Assembly (NCBI GenBank): GCA_016219375.1
Contig: JACRNC010000016.1
Location: forward strand, 62,001 to 126,000
DNA from: Burkholderiales bacterium
GTDB lineage: Bacteria; Pseudomonadota; Gammaproteobacteria; Burkholderiales; Burkholderiaceae_C
Length of the DNA stretch: 64,000 bases
Reading direction: 5' to 3'
Position 1 is the stretch's first letter. Each line of letters begins with the position of its first letter. The notes beneath the pieces were generated by a model that saw nothing but the letters and a program-made list of their open reading frames with translations, made no database searches and was not told where the DNA came from. This document shows, piece by piece, positions 45,342-54,186 of this stretch. The position numbers and the translations under genes were made by a program.

Positions 45342-46364
45342 ATGCTGGACGATCGCGCCAAGACGCTGCTGAAGACGCTGGTCGAGCGGTACATCGCCGA
45401 CGGCCAGCCGGTGGGGTCGCGCACCCTGTCGCGGGCGTCCGGTCTGGAGCTGTCGCCGGCCACCATCCGCAACGTGATGGCCGACCTGGAAGAGCTGGGC
45501 CTGATCGCCAGCCCGCATACCTCGGCCGGCCGGGTGCCTACCGCGCGCGGGTATCGGCTCTTCGTGGACACCATGCTGACGGTGCGCACGTCGCTGAGCC
45601 CGTCGGCCCTGCCTGAAGAAGCGCGCGGCCAGTTGCAGCCCGACCAGCCGCAGCGCGTGATCGCCAATGCGGCGCATCTGCTGTCCAACCTGTCGCAGTT
45701 CGTCGGCGTGGTGACCTCGCCGCGCAAGGCCGGCGTCTTCCATCACATCGAATTCCTGCGCCTGTCCGAGCGCCGGGTGCTGGTGATCCTGGTCGCGCCG
45801 GATGGCGACGTGCAGAACCGCGTGATCTTCACCGCGCAGGACTACAGCCAGTCCCAGCTGGTGGAGGCCAGCAACCACCTCAACGCACACTATGCCGGCC
45901 TGACGCTGGACGCGGTACGCGAGCGCCTGCGCGTGGAGGTGGACCAACTCCGCGGCGAGATCGCCACGCTGATGCAGGCCGCCGTGCAGGCCGGCACCGA
46001 GGCGCTCAACGAAAGCACCGAGCAGGTCGTCGTCTCCGGCGAGCGCAACCTGCTGACGGTGGAAGACTTCTCCAGCGACCTGGGCTCGCTGCGCCGCATG
46101 TTCGACCTCTTCGAGCAGAAGACCCAGCTCATGCGGCTGCTCGACGTCTCCAGCCGCGCCGAGGGCGTGCGCATCTACATCGGCGGCGAAAGCCAGGTCG
46201 TGCCGTTCGAAGAGCTGTCGGTCGTCAGCGCGCCCTACGTGGTCGATGGCCAGGTGGTCGGCACCCTGGGCGTGATCGGGCCAACGCGCATGGCCTATGA
46301 CCGCATGATCGAGATCGTGGACATCACGGCCAAGCTGGTGTCCAACGCGCTGAGTCAGAAGTAG
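45342..46364 (+). CDS. hrcA: Heat-inducible transcription repressor HrcA
   Basis: 340-residue repressor that binds CIRCE operators and is kept active by GroEL. The N-terminal winged helix begins '[20 protein letters not shown]' and includes '[20 protein letters not shown]' and '[20 protein letters not shown]'. The C-terminal part has '[20 protein letters not shown]'. The start is fixed by the conserved N-terminus. No CIRCE repeat was seen in the window, so its targets lie elsewhere. Confidence 0.96.
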   Translation: MLDDRAKTLLKTLVERYIADGQPVGSRTLSRASGLELSPATIRNVMADLEELGLIASPHTSAGRVPTARGYRLFVDTMLTVRTSLSPSALPEEARGQLQPDQPQRVIANAAHLLSNLSQFVGVVTSPRKAGVFHHIEFLRLSERRVLVILVAPDGDVQNRVIFTAQDYSQSQLVEASNHLNAHYAGLTLDAVRERLRVEVDQLRGEIATLMQAAVQAGTEALNESTEQVVVSGERNLLTVEDFSSDLGSLRRMFDLFEQKTQLMRLLDVSSRAEGVRIYIGGESQVVPFEELSVVSAPYVVDGQVVGTLGVIGPTRMAYDRMIEIVDITAKLVSNALSQK

Positions 46365-46396
46365 GCCGCAAGGTCTGCCTTGAAGGCGCGGCTGCC

Positions 46397-46402
46397 TACA
46401 AT
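46397..46402 (+). promoter_or_regulatory. Candidate -10 element of the CAU tRNA
   Basis: TACAAT ending 18 nt before the first base of the tRNA, in 'gctgcctacaatgccgcg'. A -35 at standard spacing is not convincing. Confidence 0.45.
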
Positions 46403-46420
46403 GCCGCGCTCCATACCCGG

Positions 46421-46497
46421 GGGCCGTTAGCTCAGTCGGTTAGAGCAGAGGACTCATAATCCTTTGGTCGCAGGTTCGAGCCCTGCACGGCCTACCA
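46421..46497 (+). tRNA. tRNA with CAU anticodon (tRNA-Ile2 or elongator tRNA-Met)
   Basis: 77-nt tRNA with encoded CCA. Anticodon loop is CTCATAA, anticodon CAT. The D stem has C11-G24 and the anticodon stem lacks the three G-C pairs of an initiator, so it is not tRNA-fMet. The acceptor pairs C4-G69 and C5-G68 and the variable loop TGGTC match E. coli tRNA-Ile2, which is modified to lysidine to read AUA. Automated annotation would probably say tRNA-Met; I lean to Ile2. The first acceptor pair is G1-U72. Confidence 0.93.
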
Positions 46498-46515
46498 AGA
46501 TCAAGCGTTTTGGCA

Positions 46516-46548
46516 ATGCAGCGGGCCGCCTTTGCGGCCTGCTCGCAT
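46516..46548 (+). terminator. Weak hairpin downstream of the CAU tRNA
   Basis: GCGGGCCGC-CTTT-GCGGCCTGC, with flanking ATGC/GCAT, forms a strong imperfect stem 18 nt after the tRNA and before the convergent SlyB gene. It lacks a following T-run, so its role as a terminator is uncertain. Confidence 0.35.
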
Positions 46549-46564
46549 GACCAGTTACGGCGCC

Positions 46565-47017
46565 TCAGCGCGGCGCCTTGCTCACGCGGGTCTTGCCGCC
46601 GCTGGTGATCATCAGCACCTTGTCGCCGGGCTGCAGGGTCTCGTTGCCAACGGCCTGCACGATGGCCCGGCGCTCGCCGCTGGGCAACTGCACCAGCACT
46701 TCCACGGCGCTTTCGCGGGTGCCCATGCGTTCTGCGGCGTTGCCGGCGACAGCGCCTGCTACGGCGCCGAGGACGCCGACGGCGATGGCCTCGCGGCGGC
46801 CGCCGACGGACGAGCCCGCCACGCCGCCGATCACGCCGCCTGCGGCGCCGCCCAGGCCGCTTTGCGTGCCTTCGACGGTAACGGGACGCACGTTGAGCAC
46901 GACGGCGTCCTGCACCTGAGACAGGCGCTGGGCCTGGTCGCGCTGGATGACGTCGGGGCTGGTGGTGGAGCAGGCGGTGAGCGCGGCGACCAGCGCGCCG
47001 GCGATGAGCAGTCTCAT
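46565..47017 (-). CDS. SlyB-type glycine-zipper lipoprotein
   Basis: 150 residues. The signal peptide ends in the lipobox 'LTAC' (C16). It is followed by a spacer and then a glycine zipper, 'GLGGAAGGVIGGVAGSSVGG' and 'VGVLGAVAGAVAGNAAE', as in the 17-kDa antigen/SlyB family of outer-membrane lipoproteins. The C-terminal strand region 'VEVLVQLPSGERRAIVQAVG' is also typical. In enterics SlyB belongs to the PhoP response; regulation here is unknown. It converges on the CAU tRNA. Confidence 0.87.
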   Translation of the reverse strand: MRLLIAGALVAALTACSTTSPDVIQRDQAQRLSQVQDAVVLNVRPVTVEGTQSGLGGAAGGVIGGVAGSSVGGRREAIAVGVLGAVAGAVAGNAAERMGTRESAVEVLVQLPSGERRAIVQAVGNETLQPGDKVLMITSGGKTRVSKAPR

Positions 47018-47064
47018 GGTGGAAGCGGTCGGGTTGATCAGGCGCTCATTGTGCGCTGCGGCCA

Positions 47065-47091
47065 GAAAAAAGCCCGGCACGGGGCCGGGCT
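47065..47091 (-). terminator. Intrinsic terminator of the PEP-CTERM gene
   Basis: On the minus strand, stem AGCCCGGC/GCCGGGCT (47071-47078 with 47084-47091) with a 5-nt loop is followed by TTTTT. It lies 26 nt past the PEP-CTERM stop, isolating that gene from the SlyB gene downstream. Confidence 0.85.
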
Positions 47092-47116
47092 CGACTGACG
47101 GGCGCGAGGTGCGCGC

Positions 47117-48046
47117 TCAGCTGCGCACGGCCTTGCGGCGGGCCACGGCGCCCAGGACGGCCAGGCCGCCGAGCATCAGCGCATAGGTGCCCGGCTCGGG
47201 CACGGGCGGGCGCACGTCGTCGATGCTGGGCACGCCGCCCAGGGTGGTGACGATGGTGGCCGAGGTGGCGTCGGCGTTCACGTTCCAGGCCAGGACCGAG
47301 ACGATGTCGAAGGCGCCGTAGACCGGGCCGATGCCGGCCTGGTCGTAGCTGGGCAGGCCCGGGGCGATGACGCCGTTGGGCGACACGGCCTGGGTGCCGG
47401 CTGTAATGGCCGGCTTCATCTGGTTGTACTGGTTCATGGCCCAGCCGGTGAAGCTGCTGTTGACCAGGCCCTGGGCCGCGCTGAAGGCGCCGCTGTGGCT
47501 GACGCCGTAGAGGCCGGCCTGGTCCACGGTGTAGAGCTCCAGCGAGTTGCCGGCCACGCTGCCGCGGGTGAAGAACAGGTCGTCGCCCGAGCCGGCCACG
47601 TCTTCGTCCAGATACTGCAGCAGGCCGATGGTGCCCAGCTGGCCGTTGGCCGCGGAGAAGCTGAAGGTGTTCTTCAGGATCTTGCTGTCGGCGCCGATGG
47701 TGCTCGTCACCGTCCAGTTGATCTGGTTGCCCAGGCTGCCGGTGAAGCTGCCGGTGCTCTGCACGGTGTGGCTGTCGATGGCCGTGACCGTGCCGCCATT
47801 CAGGCGGAAGGCGCCGCTGCCGGTGGAGACGTAGCTGAAGTAGTCGTAGACGATGTCGCCGGTGACGATCTGGCCGCCCACCGTCTTGGCCGTCAGGTTG
47901 GCCAGGCGGGTTTCGCCGCCGCTGGTGACGTCGGCGCTCCAGTGGCCCAGCGTGCCGGCCGGGATGTCGTTGCCGATGGTGACGGCGTGGGATGCCGTGC
48001 TGGCGGCCAGGATGGCCAGGGCCAGGGCGGTCTTGCGGATGGTCAT
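47117..48046 (-). CDS. PEP-CTERM sorting domain protein of unknown function
   Basis: 309 residues. The signal peptide ends near 'STASHA' (residue 21). The mature part is rich in Gly, Ser, Thr and beta-strand patterns and has no motif I recognise. The C-terminal PEP-CTERM tag is complete: 'VPEPGTYALMLGGLAVLGAV' (from V282) then the basic 'ARRKAVRS'. Such proteins are cut and sorted by an exosortase, usually in species that make extracellular polysaccharide. No exosortase gene is in this window. The start was set at 'MTIRKTALALAILAASTASH'. It has its own terminator and appears to be a single-gene unit. Confidence 0.88.
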   Translation of the reverse strand: MTIRKTALALAILAASTASHAVTIGNDIPAGTLGHWSADVTSGGETRLANLTAKTVGGQIVTGDIVYDYFSYVSTGSGAFRLNGGTVTAIDSHTVQSTGSFTGSLGNQINWTVTSTIGADSKILKNTFSFSAANGQLGTIGLLQYLDEDVAGSGDDLFFTRGSVAGNSLELYTVDQAGLYGVSHSGAFSAAQGLVNSSFTGWAMNQYNQMKPAITAGTQAVSPNGVIAPGLPSYDQAGIGPVYGAFDIVSVLAWNVNADATSATIVTTLGGVPSIDDVRPPVPEPGTYALMLGGLAVLGAVARRKAVRS

Positions 48047-48181
48047 GGGTTTCCCCCTCACTTGTTGTTGCACCGAGATGGTTCGGTGTGCGCGCATCCT
48101 AGTGTGGGGCGTGACGAAAAGCACGCCAGCCAGGCAAGGTGTTGGAGGTTTTCCCTGGGCCATCCCTAGCCCTGGGGGGGG

Positions 48182-48460
48182 TCAACCCTGCTGCGACGGC
48201 GGCACGTAGCCGGCCGGCTGCTCGGCGCCGGTGCCGAAGAAGAAGTTCTCCATCTGCCGCGCGAGGTACTGGCGGGCGCGCGCGTCGGCCAGGTTCAGGC
48301 GGTTCTCGTTGACGAGCATGGTCTGGTGGCGCATCCACTGCTGCCAGGCTTCCTTGCTGACGTTGTCGTAGATGCGCTTGCCCAGCTCGCCAGGGTAGGG
48401 CGGGAAGTCCAGGCCTTCGGCTTCCTTCTTGAGATGGATGCAGTTCACGGTGCGGGGCAT
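48182..48460 (-). CDS. yggX: YggX-type Fe(2+)-trafficking/oxidative damage protection protein
   Basis: 92 residues. '[20 protein letters not shown]' with the conserved cysteine (C7), '[19 protein letters not shown]' and '[19 protein letters not shown]' identify the YggX family, linked to protecting iron-sulfur clusters. The start was set at the conserved N-terminus. It lies 53 nt after argA in the same orientation. An 8-G run directly precedes its stop codon on the plus strand (48174-48181). Confidence 0.95.
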   Translation of the reverse strand: MPRTVNCIHLKKEAEGLDFPPYPGELGKRIYDNVSKEAWQQWMRHQTMLVNENRLNLADARARQYLARQMENFFFGTGAEQPAGYVPPSQQG

Positions 48461-48513
48461 GGCGGGTCCTTGAGGGGGATGCGGCGCGCTGTCCGGAGGG
48501 CGCGCGCCTGGGT

Positions 48514-49863
48514 TCACTTGAGATGCTTGACGAGGACCACCGAGCGGCGGTCCCAGTTGTACTTGCGCTTGCGGGCCTCGGGCAGCCACTCAGGGTCCAC
48601 CTGGGCGAAGCCGCGCTTGATGAACCAGTGCATGGTGCGGGTGGTCAGCACGAACAGGCTGTCCAGGCCCATCGCGCGGGCGCGCTGCTCGATGCGCTTC
48701 AGGATCCTCTCGCCATCGCCCTGGCCTTGCACGGCCGGGGAGATGGTCAGCGCGGCCATCTCGGCGGTGCGCGCCTCGGGGTAGGGGTGCAGCGCGGCGC
48801 AGCCGAAGATGATGCCGTCGTGCTCGATGACGGTGTATTGATGGATGTCGCGCTCGATCTCGGTGCGGTCGCGCTTGACCAGCGTGCCGTCCTTTTCGAA
48901 GGGCTCGATGAGCTGCAGGATGCCGCCCACGTCGTCGACCGTGGCTTCGCGCAGGCTCTCGAGCTTCTCGTCGACGATCATGGTGCCCACGCCGTCGTGG
49001 GTGAACACCTCCATCAGCAGGCCGCCGTCGATCTTGTACGGGATGATGTGCACGCGCTCCACGCCGTTGCGCCCGGCCTTGACGGCGTGCTGCAGGTAGA
49101 ACGCCGTGTCGGTGGGCTGCTGCGGGTTGGGCAGCGCGGCCAGCAGCCGCTCGGCATCGGCCAGGGCCAGCTCCTGGTCAATCTCGCATTCCGGGTCGGC
49201 GGCCTGGGCCGGGTCCTGCGGCACGCCGCGCACCTCGGTGACGAAGATCAGCTTGTCGGCCTGCAGCGCGATGGCGGCGGCGGTGGCCACGTCTTCCATG
49301 CTCAGGTTGAAGGCCTCGCCGGTGGGCGAAAAGCCGAAGGGCGACAGCAGCACCATGGCGCCGCTGTCGATGGCGCGGCGGATGGAGACCGCATCAATCC
49401 GGCGCACCAGGCCGGTGTGCATGAAGTCCACGCCATCGACGATGCCCACCGGGCGGGCGGTGATGAAGTTGCCCGACAGCACGCGCACGGACGATCCCGC
49501 CATCGGCGTGTTGGGCAGGCCCTGCGAGAAGGCCGCCTCGATCTCGTAGCGCAGCTGGCCCGCGGCCTCCTGGGCGCAGTCCAGCGCCAAGGAGTCGGTG
49601 ATGCGCATGCCGTGGGAGTAGCGCGACTGATGCCCCTTGGCGCGCAGCTGGTCCTCGATCTGCGGGCGAAAGCCGTGGGTGAGCACCACCTTGATGCCCA
49701 TGGCCTGAAGCAGGGCCAGGTCCTGGGCGAAGGTGGGCAGCTTGCCGGAGTGGATCAGCTCGCCCGCGATGGCCACGACAAACGTCTTGCCGCGGTGCGA
49801 GTGGATATAGGGCGCCACCGAGCGGAACCACGGGACGAACGTGTGGGGGAAGACGAGGTCCAT
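48514..49863 (-). CDS. argA: N-acetylglutamate synthase
   Basis: 449-residue two-domain enzyme for the first step of arginine synthesis. The N-terminal amino-acid-kinase-like domain ('[20 protein letters not shown]', '[14 protein letters not shown]') binds arginine for feedback control. The C-terminal GNAT domain ('[20 protein letters not shown]') carries the acetyltransferase activity. The start was chosen at '[20 protein letters not shown]', the conserved N-terminus. It diverges from hrpA across about 100 nt. Confidence 0.95.
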   Translation of the reverse strand: MDLVFPHTFVPWFRSVAPYIHSHRGKTFVVAIAGELIHSGKLPTFAQDLALLQAMGIKVVLTHGFRPQIEDQLRAKGHQSRYSHGMRITDSLALDCAQEAAGQLRYEIEAAFSQGLPNTPMAGSSVRVLSGNFITARPVGIVDGVDFMHTGLVRRIDAVSIRRAIDSGAMVLLSPFGFSPTGEAFNLSMEDVATAAAIALQADKLIFVTEVRGVPQDPAQAADPECEIDQELALADAERLLAALPNPQQPTDTAFYLQHAVKAGRNGVERVHIIPYKIDGGLLMEVFTHDGVGTMIVDEKLESLREATVDDVGGILQLIEPFEKDGTLVKRDRTEIERDIHQYTVIEHDGIIFGCAALHPYPEARTAEMAALTISPAVQGQGDGERILKRIEQRARAMGLDSLFVLTTRTMHWFIKRGFAQVDPEWLPEARKRKYNWDRRSVVLVKHLK

Positions 49864-49967
49864 GCGGGCGGGGCGTCGTGGGTGACGGCGCGGGTGAGGT
49901 GCGCTGCAGGCGGCGGCTTGGGGCCGCTCGGGATAATCCGCGATTCTGCACGACCCCCCTTGCCCTG

Positions 49968-52900
49968 ATGCCTCGCGATACGGTGCCACCGCGCACGAAC
50001 CGACATGTTGCTGCGCCGGCCGCGGCTGCAGAGCCCGTCGTGGCCGGAGGCCGCGAGGCTGCGGGGAGGCGGCCGCGCCATCCGGACGGCCGGCGCCCTG
50101 CCGCGCCGGCCACGCCGCTGCCGCCCATCACCTTCCCGGAGTCGCTGCCCGTCTCGGCCCGCCGCGGCGAGATCGAGGCGGCGCTGCGCGAGCACCAGGT
50201 GGTGATCGTCTGCGGCGAGACCGGCTCGGGCAAGACCACGCAGCTGCCCAAGATCGCGCTGGCGATGGGCCGCGGCCGGGCCAACGGCGGCGGGCTGATC
50301 GGCCACACGCAGCCGCGACGCATCGCGGCGTCCAGCGTGGCCAAGCGCATCGCCGAGGAGCTGAAGACGCCGCTGGGTGAGGTGGTGGGCTACAAGGTCC
50401 GCTTCCAGGACCGGCTGCAGCCGGGCGCCAGCGTCAAGCTGATGACCGACGGCATCCTGCTGGCCGAGACGCAAGGCGACCCGGACCTGCGCGCCTACGA
50501 CACGCTGATCATCGACGAGGCCCACGAGCGCAGCCTGAACATCGACTTCCTGCTGGGCTACCTGCGCCAGTTGCTGCCGCGCCGGCCCGACCTGAAGGTG
50601 ATCGTCACCTCGGCCACCATCGATGCGGAGCGGTTTGCACAGCACTTCGCCAGTACACGAGGGCCGGCGCCGGTGCTGATGGTGTCGGGCCGCTTGTTCC
50701 CCGTGGAGCAGCGCTGGCGGCCGTTCGAGGACAGCAAGGACTACGACCTCAACCAGGCCATCCTGGATGCGGTGGACGAGCTCTGGCGCGAGGGGCCGGG
50801 CGACGTGCTGGTCTTCCTGCCCGGCGAGCGCGAGATCCGCGAGGCGGCCGAGAAGCTGCGCGGCCACCATCCACCCGGCGTGGAGATCCTGCCGCTGTTC
50901 GCGCGGCTGAGCCAGCAGGAGCAGGACCGCGTCTTCGAGACGGGCGGTGCGCCGCGCATCGTGCTGGCCACCAACGTGGCCGAGACGTCGCTGACCGTGC
51001 CGGGCATCCGCTATGTGATCGACGCGGGCCTGGCGCGGGTGAAGCGCTACAGCTATCGCAACAAGGTCGAGCAGCTGCAGATCGAGCCGGTCAGCCAGGC
51101 CGCGGCCAACCAGCGCGCCGGGCGCTGCGGCCGGGTGAGCAACGGCATCTGCGTGCGCCTGTATGACGAGCAGGACTTTGCCGGCCGGCCGCGCTTCACC
51201 GACCCGGAGATCCTGCGCTCGTCGCTGGCCGGGGTGATCCTGCGCATGAAGTCGCTGGGGCTGGACGCGGTGGAGGACTTTCCCTTCATCGAGCCGCCGC
51301 CGCGCAAGGCGATCGCTGATGGCTACGCGCTGTTGTCCGAGCTGGGCGCCATTGCGCAGGTGGACGACACGCCGGCCATGGGCGAGCTGCCGGCCCGGGT
51401 CGATGCGCGGCTGGAGCTCACGCCCATCGGCCGCGAGCTGGCCAAGCTGCCGCTGGATCCGCGCATCGGCCGCATGATCATCGAGGCCCGTGAGCGCCAG
51501 GCGCTGGAGGAGGTGCTGATCATCGCCGCGGCCCTGTCGGTGCAGGATGCGCGCGACCGGCCGCTGGAGCAGCAGCAGGCGGCCGATGAGAAGCACAAGA
51601 AGTTCGACGACGAGAAGTCGGAGTTCATGGGCTACCTCAAGCTCTGGACCTGGCTGGAGGACAGCCGCGGTGTGCGGCCCAGAAAGAGCAAAGACCAGGC
51701 CAAGGGCCAGGGCAAAGAGCAGGGCAGGGGCCAGGACGCCGCCGCGGCCGACGAGCCGCCCGTGCACAAGCTCAGCCACCGCAAGTACGACCAGCTGCTG
51801 CGCGAGCACTTCGTCAACCCGCGCCGCGTGCGCGAGTGGCGCGACGTGCACCAGCAGCTGCACACGGTGGTGGCCGAGCACGGCTGGCGGCTCAATGGCA
51901 GCCCGGCCACTTATGAGCAGATCCACTTGTCGATGCTGGCCGGCCTGCTCGGCAACGTGGGCGTGAAGCACGACGAGGAGGACTGGTACCTGGGCGCGCG
52001 CGGCATCAAGTTCTGGCGCCACCCGGGCGCGCACCTGAGCAAGAAGCCCGGCCGCTGGCTGATCGCCGCCGAGCTGGTGGAGACGACGCGGCTCTTCGGG
52101 CGCGGCCTGGCTGCCATCGAGCCGCAGTGGCTCATCACCGTGGGCGGCCACCTGCTAAAGAAGACCCTGCTGGAGCCGCACTGGGAGAAGAAGGCCGCCG
52201 AGGTGGTGGCGCTGGAGCGGGCCACGCTCTACGGCCTGGTGGTCTACAACAACAAGCGCGTCAACTACGGCCTGGTCGATGCGCCGGCGGCGCGCGAGAT
52301 CTTCATCCGCCAGGCGCTGGTGGAGGGCGAATGGGAGACGCGGCTGCCCTTCTTCGCGCACAACCGCAAGCTGATCGCGCAGGTGGAGGCGCTGGAGCAC
52401 AAGGCCCGCCGGCAGGACGTGCTGGTGGATGACGAGCTGATCCATGCCTTCTATGACGCCCAGTTGCCGGCCGAGGTGGTCAGCGGTGCGAGCTTCGAGC
52501 GCTGGTACCGGCAGGCCTCACGCGACAACCCCAAGCTGCTGATGCTCACCCGCGAGGAGCTGATGCGCCACGAGGCCGCGGGCATCACCAGCGCGGCCTT
52601 CCCCAAGACCATCCGCCTGGGCGGCGTGGACTGCAGCGCCAGCTACCTGCATGAGCCGGGCGACGCGCGCGACGGCGTGACGGTGACGGTGCCGATCTAC
52701 GCGCTCAACCAGGTCAGCGAGGAGCGCGGCGAGTGGCTGGTGCCCGGCATGCTCAAGGACAAGGTGCTGGCCCTGGTCAAGAGCCTGCACCAGAAGCCGC
52801 GCGCGCGGCTGGTGCCGCTGCCGGACTATGCGGAAGGCTTCGTCGCCGCGGCGGCCTTCGGCCAGGGCAGCCTGCTGGATGCGCTGCTGAGGGACGTGCG

Positions 52901-54155
52901 CGAGCGCACGCAGCTCGACATCAAGCGGGCGGACTTCAAGCTGGAGCTGGTGCCGCCGCATCTGTTCATGAACTGGCGCGTGGTGGACGAGCACGGCCGT
53001 CAGCTGGGCATGGGGCGCAACCTGGCAGCGCTCAAGGCGGAGTGGGGCGCGCAGGCTCGGGGCGCCTTCCAGGCGCTAGCGGCCTTGAAGGGGTCGCTGG
53101 GCGCAGCGGCGGGCGGGCAGGGCGCCCAGGCGGCGACGGCCCAGCCTGCGCCGCTCGCACGAGCCTCCGCCAGTCAACCGGGCGGCCGGCAGGACGCCCC
53201 GCGTGAAGGCCCGCGCGACGGCCGGCCGCCGCGCGATCAGCGGGATCGCCAGCCGGCTGCTGCTGCACCGGTACTGGCCTCCGCACCGGCCCCAGCGCCC
53301 GCCGCAGCGGCCCGCTACACCACCTGGACCTTCGGCGAGCTGCCCGAGCTGATGGAGATCCAGCGCGGCAGCCAGACGCTGATCGGCTTTCCGGCACTGA
53401 TCGACAAGGGCACGCATGTGGAGGTCGAGGTCTTCGATGAGCCCGATGCCGCCGCGGCCCGGCACCGCGCCGGCCTGCGCCGATTGGTCGCGCTGCAGAT
53501 CCGCGAGCCGCTGAAGTACCTGGAGAAGAACCTGCCGGACCTGCAGAAGATGGCGATGGCGTTCATGCCGTTGGGCACGAGCGAGGAGCTGCGCGACCAG
53601 ATCATCGACGTGGCCCTGGACCGTGCCTTCCTGGCCGATCCGCTGCCGCATGACGAGGCCAGCTTCAAGGCCCGCATCGAAGAAGGCCGCACGCGGCTGA
53701 ACCTGATCGCGCAAGAGGTGGCCCGCCTGGCCGGCACGGTGCTGACCGAGTTTGCTGCCGCCACGCGCAAGCTCAAGGACGCGCGCCCGGCCAAGGACGT
53801 GGCCGACGACATCCAGGCCCAGCTGCAGCGGCTGGTGGGCAAGCGCTTCGTCGCCACCACGCCCTATGCGCAGCTGCAGCACCTGCCGCGGTACCTGAAG
53901 GGCATCGTCATGCGGCTGGACAAGCTGCGTGGCGACCCGGCGCGCGATGCCCAGCGCCTGGCCGAGCTGCGCCCGCTGGAGCAGCGCTGGCAGCGCGCCG
54001 TGACCGAGCGCAAGGGCGTGGCCGATGCGCGGCTGGACGAGTTCCGCTGGCTGCTGGAGGAGCTGCGCGTGAGCCTCTTCGCCCAGGAGCTGCGCACGCC
54101 GCAGCCGGTGTCCGTCAAGCGGCTGGAAAAGGCCTGGGCGCAGTTGTCGGCCTGA
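49968..54155 (+). CDS. hrpA: ATP-dependent RNA helicase HrpA
   Basis: 1395-residue DEAH-box helicase. Walker A 'CGETGSGKTTQLPK' has K89, and the DEAH box is at residues 183-186 in 'IIDEAHERSLNID'. Motif VI 'QRAGRCGRVSNGICVRLY', the helicase-associated and OB-fold domains, and the C-terminal DUF3418 follow. It is longer than E. coli HrpA (1300) because of a basic Lys/Gln/Gly insert at about residues 572-600 and a disordered Ala/Pro/Arg linker at about 1045-1118. A possible -10 (GATAAT 49932-49937) lies 30 nt upstream of the ATG. The family acts on stalled ribosomes or mRNA. Confidence 0.95.
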   Translation: MPRDTVPPRTNRHVAAPAAAAEPVVAGGREAAGRRPRHPDGRRPAAPATPLPPITFPESLPVSARRGEIEAALREHQVVIVCGETGSGKTTQLPKIALAMGRGRANGGGLIGHTQPRRIAASSVAKRIAEELKTPLGEVVGYKVRFQDRLQPGASVKLMTDGILLAETQGDPDLRAYDTLIIDEAHERSLNIDFLLGYLRQLLPRRPDLKVIVTSATIDAERFAQHFASTRGPAPVLMVSGRLFPVEQRWRPFEDSKDYDLNQAILDAVDELWREGPGDVLVFLPGEREIREAAEKLRGHHPPGVEILPLFARLSQQEQDRVFETGGAPRIVLATNVAETSLTVPGIRYVIDAGLARVKRYSYRNKVEQLQIEPVSQAAANQRAGRCGRVSNGICVRLYDEQDFAGRPRFTDPEILRSSLAGVILRMKSLGLDAVEDFPFIEPPPRKAIADGYALLSELGAIAQVDDTPAMGELPARVDARLELTPIGRELAKLPLDPRIGRMIIEARERQALEEVLIIAAALSVQDARDRPLEQQQAADEKHKKFDDEKSEFMGYLKLWTWLEDSRGVRPRKSKDQAKGQGKEQGRGQDAAAADEPPVHKLSHRKYDQLLREHFVNPRRVREWRDVHQQLHTVVAEHGWRLNGSPATYEQIHLSMLAGLLGNVGVKHDEEDWYLGARGIKFWRHPGAHLSKKPGRWLIAAELVETTRLFGRGLAAIEPQWLITVGGHLLKKTLLEPHWEKKAAEVVALERATLYGLVVYNNKRVNYGLVDAPAAREIFIRQALVEGEWETRLPFFAHNRKLIAQVEALEHKARRQDVLVDDELIHAFYDAQLPAEVVSGASFERWYRQASRDNPKLLMLTREELMRHEAAGITSAAFPKTIRLGGVDCSASYLHEPGDARDGVTVTVPIYALNQVSEERGEWLVPGMLKDKVLALVKSLHQKPRARLVPLPDYAEGFVAAAAFGQGSLLDALLRDVRERTQLDIKRADFKLELVPPHLFMNWRVVDEHGRQLGMGRNLAALKAEWGAQARGAFQALAALKGSLGAAAGGQGAQAATAQPAPLARASASQPGGRQDAPREGPRDGRPPRDQRDRQPAAAAPVLASAPAPAPAAAARYTTWTFGELPELMEIQRGSQTLIGFPALIDKGTHVEVEVFDEPDAAAARHRAGLRRLVALQIREPLKYLEKNLPDLQKMAMAFMPLGTSEELRDQIIDVALDRAFLADPLPHDEASFKARIEEGRTRLNLIAQEVARLAGTVLTEFAAATRKLKDARPAKDVADDIQAQLQRLVGKRFVATTPYAQLQHLPRYLKGIVMRLDKLRGDPARDAQRLAELRPLEQRWQRAVTERKGVADARLDEFRWLLEELRVSLFAQELRTPQPVSVKRLEKAWAQLSA

Positions 54156-54186
54156 TGCGCGGGGCGATCGACGTGCAGGCCCGGCC

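Noticed and set aside
45273-48060. CIRCE operator for HrcA near hrcA
   Set aside because: I looked for TTAGCACTC-N9-GAGTGCTAA and saw no match in this window.
48174-48181. 8-G homopolymer as a phase-variation switch
   Set aside because: It lies just beyond the yggX stop codon, outside any reading frame or promoter spacing I could identify.
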